A DNA stretch of 64,000 bases from VAZQ01 sp963816745 (GTDB lineage Bacteria; Pseudomonadota; Alphaproteobacteria; Rhizobiales; Xanthobacteraceae), in contig CAWFLQ010000006.1 of NCBI GenBank assembly GCA_963816745.1, forward strand, positions 1,860,001 to 1,924,000, written 5' to 3'. The notes under the pieces were generated by a model. It did no database searches. It saw nothing but the letters and a program-made list of their open reading frames with translations, and was not told the DNA's origin. A program made the translations under genes and the position numbers. How positions within the stretch are numbered: position 1 is the first letter of the stretch; the number at the start of each line of letters is the position of its first letter. Shown in pieces: positions 1 through 6,902 of this stretch.

Positions 1-41
1 ACCTCGACCTGCTTGCCGTTGACTTCGAAGCGGACCGACAT
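1..41 (-). CDS. (2Fe-2S)-binding subunit of a CoxS-type molybdenum hydroxylase, N-terminal fragment
   Basis: Only the first 13 codons lie in the window, reading MSVRFEVNGKQVE on the minus strand before running off the left edge. A short N-terminal strand containing VNG(K) is typical of the small iron-sulfur subunit of the xanthine dehydrogenase/CO dehydrogenase family, which passes electrons from the molybdenum site to FAD. It lies 15 bp downstream of the FAD subunit gene on the same strand, the usual M-S order of these operons, and this position is the main support for the call. The catalytic subunit of this set is probably beyond the left edge. Confidence 0.6.
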   Translation of the reverse strand, partial: MSVRFEVNGKQVE

Positions 42-56
42 GAGAGACCCTGCGAG

Positions 57-914
57 CTAGGCCGCCGCCTGCTTCAGCGCGCGCTCGACCATCGTTCCCG
101 TGAGCGCGCGCCGATAGGCGGCGCTGGCGTGGATATCGTCCTGCGGATCGACGCCGGCGGACGCAGCAGCCTCTGCCTTGGCGATCGTCGCCTCATCGAC
201 CACTTGGCCATTGAGCACGTCTTCCACGCCGCCGAGCCGCAGCGGCCGGTCGCCGACGCCGATCACCCCGACATGGGCATTCGTCGCCTTGCCGCGCGTG
301 TCCGCGTCATAGAACACCGCCGCCGCCGCCATTGCGAAATCGCCGCGCCGCCGCGCGAATTCCTGGAAGCCCCAGCGCCGGCCTTTCGGCCACGGCGGCA
401 GGCGAATTTCCACGATGATCTGATCGGGCTCCAACGCGGTGGTCAGCGCGCCCTGGAAGAAATCGGCGGCCTGGAACACGCGCGTGCCGGACTTGCCGAC
501 GACCGCGATCTCGGCGTCGCAGGTCATGACGATCCCCGGCATCTCCGCGGCCGGATCGGCGTGCGCGACGCTGCCGCCGACGGTGCCGCGGTTGCGGATC
601 TGGTAGTGCGCGACATGCGCGATCGCGGCTTTGAGCAGGGGATGCGCCGTCTCGAGCCGCGCGTCGTCCTCGATGTCGCGCCAGCGCACCATGGCGCCGA
701 GCGTGACGCCCTTCTCCGAAATCCTGATGCCGCGCAGATCCGCGAGCTTGCGCAGGTCCACCAGCAGCGTGGGATGAGTGAGCCGGAACGCCAGCATCGG
801 CATCAGGCTCTGGCCGCCGGCGAGCGCCTTGGCGTCGCCGTCGGCGGAGGCCAGAAGTTGCACGGCTTCGGGCAACGTGGTCGGGCAGGCGTACTCGAAG
901 GGCGGCAGCTTCAT
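57..914 (-). CDS. FAD-binding subunit M of a xanthine dehydrogenase family enzyme (CoxM-like)
   Basis: This is the medium, FAD-binding subunit that takes electrons from the iron-sulfur subunit of a molybdenum hydroxylase. The N-terminus MKLPPFEYACPTTLPEA and the FAD loop AGGQSLMPMLAFRL (about residues 32-45) are family hallmarks, followed by the second FAD segment with RNRGTVGGSVAHADPAAE near residue 105 and a CO-dehydrogenase flavoprotein C-terminal domain. About 285 residues is normal length. The start at 914 is preferred over an in-frame ATG nine codons upstream, because the family begins with MK.PPF.Y. It is co-transcribed with the small subunit downstream. The substrate cannot be told from sequence. 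Confidence 0.9.
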   Translation of the reverse strand: MKLPPFEYACPTTLPEAVQLLASADGDAKALAGGQSLMPMLAFRLTHPTLLVDLRKLADLRGIRISEKGVTLGAMVRWRDIEDDARLETAHPLLKAAIAHVAHYQIRNRGTVGGSVAHADPAAEMPGIVMTCDAEIAVVGKSGTRVFQAADFFQGALTTALEPDQIIVEIRLPPWPKGRRWGFQEFARRRGDFAMAAAAVFYDADTRGKATNAHVGVIGVGDRPLRLGGVEDVLNGQVVDEATIAKAEAAASAGVDPQDDIHASAAYRRALTGTMVERALKQAAA

Positions 915-1005
915 GACCGGGACGCTTCTTTCGCACTGCACGCGATGGAGAACGGAGGTGCTCGGTACCTATCATCGGATCGTCGAAAGGGTCAACGCGA
1001 CCGTG

Positions 1006-1055
1006 CGCAATGCTGCGGTGCTGCTTCCGTAATCGTCGATTGTCACTAAGCTGGT
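1006..1055. repeat. 50-bp dispersed element, copy 1
   Basis: This stretch matches 4782-4831 at 45 of 50 positions in the same orientation, and the similarity stops sharply at both ends. It lies between the divergent FAD-subunit and acetamidase genes. Relative to the minus-strand FAD-subunit gene it is about 90 bp upstream of the start. It could be a shared operator or a small dispersed repeat. No protein-coding role is evident. Confidence 0.55.
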
Positions 1056-1093
1056 TGACCAGGACGGGGTGAAGCTGTTCGAGGGGAGTGGCC

Positions 1094-2204
1094 ATGCATG
1101 CGATCAGAATCGACCGGACGAAGCCGCTCGCCAAGGAGACGCACTGCGGGCACAACCGCTATCACCCCGATATCCCGCCGGTGCTGGAAGTCGGCGAAGG
1201 CGAGGAGGTCGCGCTCGAGACCCGCGATGCGCTCGATGGACAGATCACCCCGAGCAGCACGGTGGCGGACTTCCCGAACCTCGACACCGGCGCCGTTCAT
1301 CCGTTGACCGGCCCGGTCTTTATCAAGGGCGCAAAACCCGGCGACATGCTCGAGATCGAGTTCCTCGACATAGCGGCGCAGCCGACCGCGTTCAGCGCGA
1401 TCGTCCCCGGGCTGGGCTTCCTGCGGGACGTCATGACCGATCCGTTTCTCGTTCACTGGAAGCTTCGCGACGGTTGGGCGACGTCGGATGAGCTCCCGGG
1501 CGTTCGCATCCCTGGCGCGCCCTTCATGGGGGTTTCGGCGGTCGCGCCGTCGGCGGAGAAGCTCGCCGAATGGACCCGGCGCGAGCAGCGGGTGATCGAC
1601 AAGGGCGGGATGGCGCTCCCGCCCAGTCCGGACGGCGCAGTGCCGGGCGGGGCGTGCGGACTGCATGGGCTGCGCACGCTGCCGCCGCGTGAGAACGGCG
1701 GCAACTTCGACGTCAAGCAGCTGACCAAGGGGGCGAAGCTTTTCCTGCCGGTCTTCAAGGACGGCGGTCTGTTCTCGACCGGTGACGCACACTTTGCGCA
1801 AGGGGACGGGGAGGTTTGTGTCACGGCGGTCGAAATGGGTGCCACGGCCGTCGTGCGATTCCGAATCCACAAGGGGCTCGCCGCCGTCGCGAAAATTCGC
1901 GAGCCCGGTGTTCACGCAGCAGCGCTATTTCGCCGATCCGAAATTCGCAGTGCCCGAACGGTTCCTCGGCGTCATGGGCATGCCGATCACGAGCCAGGGC
2001 GAGATCGAAGCCGAGAACCTGACGCTCGCTTGTCGCAATGCCGTGCTCAACATGATGGAGCTGTTGCAGGAGCGCGGGTTCTCACGGGAGCAGGCCTATG
2101 TGATTTGTAGCGTCGCCGTCGACCTCCGCATCTCCAACGTCGTCGACGTGCCGAACTACGTGGTGTCGGCGCTGCTGCCCGAGGCGATCTTCGACGGCGA
2201 TTGA
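1094..2204 (+). CDS. acetamidase/formamidase family protein (one frameshift)
   Basis: Members of the FmdA/AmdA family hydrolyse short amides such as formamide or acetamide to the acid and ammonia. The N-terminal half (PLTGPVFIKGAKPGDMLEIE, then GFLRD) and the later GGNFDVKQLTKGAKLFLPVF segment with FSTGDAHFAQGDGE are family features. The ATG at 1094 has GAGGGG 6-7 bp upstream. A GTG two codons earlier is less well placed. The frame breaks near 1898-1903: the C-terminal part (SPVFTQQRYFADPKFAVPER onward) continues one frame over, and removing one base joins them into about 370 residues. The break resembles others in this window and is probably a consensus error. It is divergent from the CoxM-like gene. 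Confidence 0.85.
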
Positions 2205-2259
2205 CGGCGCCGGTTTTCGGAAATGCGCCCCAAAGCCATCATCCAGAGGTGGCCGCAGC

Positions 2260-2823
2260 ATGAGACGCCGACCTAACAGACCCCCGCCCGGACCGCGGCC
2301 TTCGATCCCCGATCCGCGGCCTTACTTGCTCGCCGCCGTGCTCGCTTTCGTGCGTGACGCGAAAGCGTTGCCGGGCATCCGGCGCATCGCGCTCGTCGGC
2401 TCGCTTGCAACCGATAAGCCCATTCCCAAGGATGCCGACGTTCTCGTCACCATCGATGCCGGCATGGACCTGTCTCCCCTCGCGCGCCTCGGTCGACGCC
2501 TCAAAGGCACGGCGCAGAAGATCAATCTCGGCGGCGACATCTTCCTCGTCAACGCGGACGGCCGCTACGTGGGCCGGATTTGTCACTACCGGGAGTGCCA
2601 TCCGCGCGTGCTCTGCCGGGCGCAACATTGCGGCCAGCGGCAGCACCTCAACGACGATCTCCACGTCGTGACGCTGGGTCCCCAGCTCATCGCCGCGCCG
2701 CCCATCGATCTGTGGCCGCGCATTGTCCGGCGCGTTCCGGTGCCGGCCGACACGGAAACGCAGCTGGTGGCGGAGCTGGAGGGAGAGAGAGGGCGCGACC
2801 GAAAAACTCACGATATCGATTGA
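2260..2823 (+). CDS. nucleotidyltransferase-fold protein
   Basis: The 187-residue product carries a DNA polymerase beta-type nucleotidyltransferase signature: IALVGSLATDKPIPKDADVL (about residues 44-63) with the GS helix start and the D-x-D metal pair in the KDADVLVTID segment. A Pro/Arg-rich N-terminus precedes it. The region after residue 105 contains Cys and His residues (CHYRECHPRVLCRAQHC) that could bind metal. Proteins of this type are seen as stand-alone predicted nucleotidyltransferases, and the nucleotide acceptor is unknown. It is single on the plus strand, convergent with the next gene. Confidence 0.7.
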   Translation: MRRRPNRPPPGPRPSIPDPRPYLLAAVLAFVRDAKALPGIRRIALVGSLATDKPIPKDADVLVTIDAGMDLSPLARLGRRLKGTAQKINLGGDIFLVNADGRYVGRICHYRECHPRVLCRAQHCGQRQHLNDDLHVVTLGPQLIAAPPIDLWPRIVRRVPVPADTETQLVAELEGERGRDRKTHDID

Positions 2824-2917
2824 TGGCGAAGCGATGAGCCGACCGCGGCGGTGGTCGCCGTGGCGTCGCCGTCGCGCGATGCGAGAATATGCACTGCTTC
2901 GTGGATGGGCCGCGCGC

Positions 2918-4087
2918 TCAGGATGCGAGCTGAAAGCGCTCGAAACGGTGCAGCTCCTCCTCGATGCGCTTCTTGTGCAACCGGCGCGGGCCGGCACTCA
3001 GCCAGGTCCACTTCTGAACCAGCAGCTTCCGCTTCTCGCGATCCGTTTTGAGGTCGATGGCGGCGACGATGTCGTCATCCACGAGCACGGGCAGGGCAAA
3101 GTAGCCGAACAGTCGTTTGTCCTTGGGAACATAGGCCTCGAAGCGGTGCTCGTAGTCGAAGAAGAGATGCAACCGCTTGCGCTGGATGACGAGCGGGTCG
3201 AACGGCGAAAGAACATGGACCGTCTGCTCAACAGGATCGGCGTCGTCGTCGATCACCTCCGGGCGCGCCCAATGCTCGACTTTCCCCGCGCCCTCGAGCG
3301 CAATCGGCACCAGCTGCTTGCGGCGTACCCTGGCCTCGATCAACTGTCGCATCGCCGGCTTGCGCGGGGCGTCGAGATGGCAGGCGGAATCGAGACTCAC
3401 GAGCCCCTGCGATCGCAGGGCCCGGTCAAGCAGATATTCCACGATCTCCTTCTCCGAGGCGGGCCGAGGCCGCCGTTCCCATCCGAAGTGCCGATCCGTC
3501 AGCTCGTAAGTCTTGAGCATGCCGGCCCGCGCGCTGACGGTCACGGCGCCGGTGTAGAACGCGAGCTGCAGCGCCCGCTTCGACGGCTTTCGGCTCGCCC
3601 AGGGATGCTCCTTGTCCACGAGCACGTCATCGTCGATGTCGCGAATGGTAAGGGCGCCCTGCGTCCTGATGCGGGTGAGGACCTTGCGCAGTTCCTGCGT
3701 CTTCACCGAGCTGACCCAGCGGTGTGGCGATTGCTGGGATTGCTTCATGGCGCGGATGAAGAATCGCATGTCCCTGGTCGGGAGGTAGGACAGGGCATGC
3801 GTCCAATATTCGAAAACGGTCTTGTCGACGCTCTGGGCCTGGCGCAGGTGCTCGCGTCTGTATTCCGGAATACGCGTATAGAGGATGTGGTGGTGGCAGC
3901 GCTCGATCACATTGATGGTGTCGATCTGCACATAACCCAGGTGCTCCACGGCCGCGCGCGTGGCGTCGGGCCCGTCGCCGAAAGGCGCGCGAGTATCGAG
4001 CCGTTGCGCGCGCAGCCAGATGCGTCTTGCTTGGGGCTTGGGGAGCGCGTGAGGTTTGCTGGCAAGACGGGACATGGGCGACGGCAT
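2918..4087 (-). CDS. AlkZ/YcaQ-like winged-helix DNA glycosylase family protein
   Basis: The 389-residue protein matches the HTH_42 (AlkZ/YcaQ) family, whose studied members excise bulky alkylated bases or unhook interstrand crosslinks. The near-N-terminal segment GYVQIDTINVIERCHHHILY contains the Gln-hydrophobic-Asp (QID) motif that corresponds to the catalytic pair in the YcaQ branch. The distal ARPEVIDDDADP and LSPFDPLVIQRKRLHLFFDY segments, and FEAYVPKDKRLFGYFALPVL, are also characteristic. The start could be Met1 or Met5. It is convergent with the nucleotidyltransferase gene and followed upstream by the GST gene on the same strand. Glycosylase activity is inferred from family membership. 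Confidence 0.82.
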   Translation of the reverse strand: MPSPMSRLASKPHALPKPQARRIWLRAQRLDTRAPFGDGPDATRAAVEHLGYVQIDTINVIERCHHHILYTRIPEYRREHLRQAQSVDKTVFEYWTHALSYLPTRDMRFFIRAMKQSQQSPHRWVSSVKTQELRKVLTRIRTQGALTIRDIDDDVLVDKEHPWASRKPSKRALQLAFYTGAVTVSARAGMLKTYELTDRHFGWERRPRPASEKEIVEYLLDRALRSQGLVSLDSACHLDAPRKPAMRQLIEARVRRKQLVPIALEGAGKVEHWARPEVIDDDADPVEQTVHVLSPFDPLVIQRKRLHLFFDYEHRFEAYVPKDKRLFGYFALPVLVDDDIVAAIDLKTDREKRKLLVQKWTWLSAGPRRLHKKRIEEELHRFERFQLAS

Positions 4088-4111
4088 TCCACGATCGGAT
4101 TTCGGTCGAAC

Positions 4112-4759
4112 TCAGTGCTCAAGCCGGCCACGTAGTTCGTCGAACGGAATCATGACATGCATTCGATACGCCGATCTGTCCTGTAGGCGTTGATACCATG
4201 TCTCTACGTTGGGAACTGAGGGGCGCTCGATATCCAGATTGAAGTAGCGATAGAGGTGGGTGCCGATCGGGATATCGGCCAGCGAAAGCCGGTCACCCAG
4301 CATGAACGCTCGTTCTGCAAGCCACCGATCCAAGAGCTGAAAGTGCTTTCCGCACCTGTCGATCCGCTCCTTGATCGCACGAAGATTCCGCTGCGGCTCC
4401 GGAGTCCGATAGAACCCCCAGAAAACGCCGAGAAGAAAATCAGGCTGAAGCGACGTCTGAGCCCAATCCATCCATCGATCCGAGAGCGACCGCGTTGCAT
4501 CGTCATCGCTCCAGAACGAGCCCCGCCCATAGCGCGCGGCCAGATAACGCAGAATCGCATGCGATTCCCAGACGATCGTGCCGTTGTCGTCGATCACCGG
4601 AACACGGCCGTGTGGGTTCATTGCCCTGAATTCGGGTGTGTCGAGGCCGCCAAACTGACCGCCGGCTTCAATGTGCCGATGTTCAATGCCCAGCTCGCCG
4701 ACCAACCACATGACTTTCTGGAGATTGAACGAGCTGCGCCGTCCCCAGACCGTCAGCAT
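4112..4759 (-). CDS. glutathione S-transferase family protein
   Basis: The N-terminal thioredoxin-like domain starts MLTVWGRRSSFNLQKVMWLV, where Ser10 or nearby is the likely glutathione-activating residue. It continues to NPHGRVPVIDD and WESHAILRYLA, the cis-Pro and Glu-Ser glutathione-binding motifs. The C-terminal helical domain has the conserved GDRLSLADIPIGTHLYRY segment. The length of 215 residues is normal. The reading frame extends 29 codons upstream of the chosen ATG, but those codons run through the 50-bp dispersed element and add no GST sequence. Substrate unknown. It may act with the TetR-linked genes upstream. Confidence 0.9.
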   Translation of the reverse strand: MLTVWGRRSSFNLQKVMWLVGELGIEHRHIEAGGQFGGLDTPEFRAMNPHGRVPVIDDNGTIVWESHAILRYLAARYGRGSFWSDDDATRSLSDRWMDWAQTSLQPDFLLGVFWGFYRTPEPQRNLRAIKERIDRCGKHFQLLDRWLAERAFMLGDRLSLADIPIGTHLYRYFNLDIERPSVPNVETWYQRLQDRSAYRMHVMIPFDELRGRLEH

Positions 4760-4781
4760 GTGAAAAAATCCCCTGTCCGCT

Positions 4782-4831
4782 CGCAATGCCGAGGTGCTGC
4801 TTCCGGAACCGTCGATTGTCACTATGCTGGT
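4782..4831. repeat. 50-bp dispersed element, copy 2
   Basis: Same element as at 1006-1055 (45/50 identical). It sits 23 bp upstream of the GST start on the minus strand, so its orientation relative to the downstream minus-strand gene is the same as in copy 1. It may carry a promoter or operator for the GST gene. No perfect sigma-70 -10 hexamer is visible. Confidence 0.55.
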
Positions 4832-4849
4832 GGCATTCCGCTTCAACTC

Positions 4850-5422
4850 TCATTTTGCGCAATCGATGGCTTGAACCATTGCGTCCACGGCGGCGGCCGG
4901 TTTCAAACCGCCTTCGCGCACCAGCGTCCGCCACGTGAAGAAGCTCAGCGCCAGCCCCAACACCGCGCGCTGCTTCGCGCTCAGTTGGGCGCCGAGCACC
5001 TCCCAGTAGGCTGCCATGCGCGGTCCGAACGTCATGTCGTTGGTTTCCTTTGTGAGTGCGTGGTATTCGGCGTCGCGTAGCACGCACGCGACCAGTGAAG
5101 CATTGCGCTCATACCAGCCGTAGATCGCCGGCAATCCGGCGCGCAGGCGCTCGCGTTGGTCCGTGATCGCACGCCATGGCTCGGCATCCGGCAGCGGATC
5201 GCGTTCCATGGCCAGCGCCGAGCAGGCGCCGAAGAGGCTGCGCTCATCGGGAAAATGCGCATAGAGCGTATGGCGCTGAACGCCGGCGCGCTCTGCGACC
5301 ATGCTGAACGTCGTGAGCGCGGGGCCGACGCTGCTGTGCAGGTCGAACGCGGCTTCGACGATGCGGCGCCGGGTTTCCACCTGCTGCTCGGCGCGGCGCT
5401 TGAGGGTGTAGGTCCTGGTCAT
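4850..5422 (-). CDS. TetR/AcrR family transcriptional regulator
   Basis: The N-terminal helix-turn-helix (RRRIVEAAFDLHSSVGPALT, then SMVAERAGVQRHTLYAHFPD and ERSLFGAC) is a classical TetR DNA-binding domain, followed by a helical ligand-binding domain of about 125 residues. The ATG at 5422 (MTRTYTLKRR) is preferred. The frame can be extended 19 codons, but those lie in the operator-like intergenic region. The gene is divergent from the MBL-fold hydrolase at 5565, the usual arrangement for local repression. Repeats in the intergenic region are plausible binding sites. The inducer is unknown. Confidence 0.9.
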   Translation of the reverse strand: MTRTYTLKRRAEQQVETRRRIVEAAFDLHSSVGPALTTFSMVAERAGVQRHTLYAHFPDERSLFGACSALAMERDPLPDAEPWRAITDQRERLRAGLPAIYGWYERNASLVACVLRDAEYHALTKETNDMTFGPRMAAYWEVLGAQLSAKQRAVLGLALSFFTWRTLVREGGLKPAAAVDAMVQAIDCAK

Positions 5423-5435
5423 GTCGATTTCATTG

Positions 5436-5494
5436 CACGAATGTGTGTATCCATTATTGACAAGCTTGTCAACTTTCACTACACGAGTGTGTAC
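5436..5494. promoter_or_regulatory. TetR-type operator region: perfect 16-bp palindrome flanked by a direct repeat
   Basis: A perfect palindrome TTGACAAGCTTGTCAA occupies 5457-5472 and includes a TTGACA -35-like hexamer on both strands. It is flanked by near-identical direct repeats CACGAATGTGTGTAT at 5436 and CACGAGTGTGTAC at 5482, 46 bp apart. The region separates the TetR gene from the divergent hydrolase gene, so a repressor bound here could control both. The binding protein is inferred from position. Confidence 0.6.
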
Positions 5495-5564
5495 TACGAA
5501 ATTGAGCTGAAGTCCATCGTCCGGCCGCGGCCGGTGGTGATGAAAGCCTCAACCCCTTGCTCGC

Positions 5565-6335
5565 ATGGATGAATTCATGGAAACGAAGATCAACGAAGTC
5601 GCCGACGGCATCTACCGGCTCTCGACCTATGTGCCGGACATCGCGCCGCCCGCGGGATTCACCTTCAATCAGTTTCTCGTCCTCGGCGACGATCCGCTGA
5701 TGTTCCACACCGGTCTGCGGAAGATGTTTCCGCTCAACCGGGACGCTCTGCGCCGCATCGTCCCGCCCGAGCGCCTGCGCTGGATCGCGTTCGGCCATTT
5801 CGAGGCCGACGAGTGCGGGGCGATGAACGAATGGCTCGCCGCCGCGCCGCAGGCGACGCCCGCGCACGGTCAAACCGGCTGCATGGTATCGCTCAACGAT
5901 TTCGCGGATCGCACCCCGCGCGTATTGACGGACGGCGAAGTCGTCGACCTCGGCGGTGGCAAGCGCGTCCGTTTCATCGACACGCCGCACACGCCGCATG
6001 GCTGGGACGCCGGCGTGCTGTACGAGGAGTTGACGCGCACGCTGATGTGCGGCGACCTGTTCACCCAGCTCGGCAACGACAGTGCACTGATCGACGGCGA
6101 TGTTGTCGGGCCGGCGATCGCCGCGGAGGACATGTTCAAGTACTCCTCCCTCAATCCCGGCATGGGCGCGACCATCCGCAGCCTCTCCAAGCTCGCGCCG
6201 CGCACGCTGGCACTCATGCACGGTCCCTCCTTCATGGGCGACGGCGCCGCCGCCCTGCGTGCCTTGGCGGATGATTACGACCGCCGCGTTTCCGGTCAGG
6301 CGCTCGCGAATTCGCAACGCGGAGGTGAGCCATGA
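5565..6335 (+). CDS. MBL-fold metallo-hydrolase with an HxExD metal motif
   Basis: The 256-residue protein has a metallo-beta-lactamase fold. Instead of the usual HxHxDH, the first metal motif reads HFEADECGAMNEW (around residue 72), an HxExD pattern known from the diiron flavodiiron/ODP branch. Later ligands are visible as DTPHTPHGWD, the Asp in LMCGDLFTQ and the His in ALMHGPSFMG. No flavodoxin domain follows. It starts at ATG 5565, with an alternative ATG at 5577. Its stop overlaps the next start (ATGA). Divergent transcription from TetR suggests it is the regulated target. Reaction unknown: hydrolase or oxygen-sensing/reducing diiron protein are both possible. Confidence 0.8.
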   Translation: MDEFMETKINEVADGIYRLSTYVPDIAPPAGFTFNQFLVLGDDPLMFHTGLRKMFPLNRDALRRIVPPERLRWIAFGHFEADECGAMNEWLAAAPQATPAHGQTGCMVSLNDFADRTPRVLTDGEVVDLGGGKRVRFIDTPHTPHGWDAGVLYEELTRTLMCGDLFTQLGNDSALIDGDVVGPAIAAEDMFKYSSLNPGMGATIRSLSKLAPRTLALMHGPSFMGDGAAALRALADDYDRRVSGQALANSQRGGEP

Positions 6336-6868
6336 GCCGGTGTTCGTCAGAGCTCGAAAGGAATGGAGATGTGGCGATGAGAATCCCATTGATGAAATCC
6401 GCGGCCAGGCTCGGTTCGCGCGGGAGTATCGGCATCATCGCTGCGGCGCTGCTGACGGCAGGGGCCGTGTGCGGATGGACCATATCGGCGACGCTGACCA
6501 CCAGCGCGGTGGCGGTCGAAACGTTGCGCAAAGACATGACGCAGGAACTGCCGCATGAAGAGGTCAAGCATGGTCTCATCGGCTCCTATGCCGTGACCGG
6601 CACCGATTCCGACGGCAAGCCTTACGTCCGCGCCGGAATTGTGGATATCGCCTTGGCGCCGTCCGGCGCCCTCGAGCTTGCGTGGGACAACGGCAAGCAA
6701 GTCGGGGTCGGCCAAGTGATCGGCGGCGTTCTGGTGGTGGCGACTTCGAGCAATGGACGAACCGCAATCTGGATCATGAATATCAATCCGGATGGTTCGC
6801 TTTCCGGCAAGTGGTCGCGCCGCACGGATCGCGGTTACAGAGGCACCGAGACCTGGACGAAGACCTAG
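6332..6868 (+). CDS. hypothetical exported or membrane-anchored protein
   Basis: The start overlaps the previous stop (ATGA) and has GGAGGT 5 bp upstream, which supports Met1. A second ATG at 6377, with GGAG 9-10 bp before it, is possible. A hydrophobic stretch (IGIIAAALLTAGAVCGWTIS, about residues 33-52) is a signal anchor or uncleaved signal peptide. The remaining 110 residues form a beta-rich domain: YAVTGTDSDGKPYVRAGIVD, then GVGQVIGGVLVVATSS and NPDGSLSGKWSRR. This resembles small periplasmic domains that repeat a G-x-Y/W strand pattern. It is not a family I recognise. It is translationally coupled to the MBL hydrolase. Confidence 0.7.
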   Translation: MSRCSSELERNGDVAMRIPLMKSAARLGSRGSIGIIAAALLTAGAVCGWTISATLTTSAVAVETLRKDMTQELPHEEVKHGLIGSYAVTGTDSDGKPYVRAGIVDIALAPSGALELAWDNGKQVGVGQVIGGVLVVATSSNGRTAIWIMNINPDGSLSGKWSRRTDRGYRGTETWTKT

Positions 6869-6902
6869 CGGCGGTGTGACGAAAGCTCGGCTCGCTCTTG
6901 GT

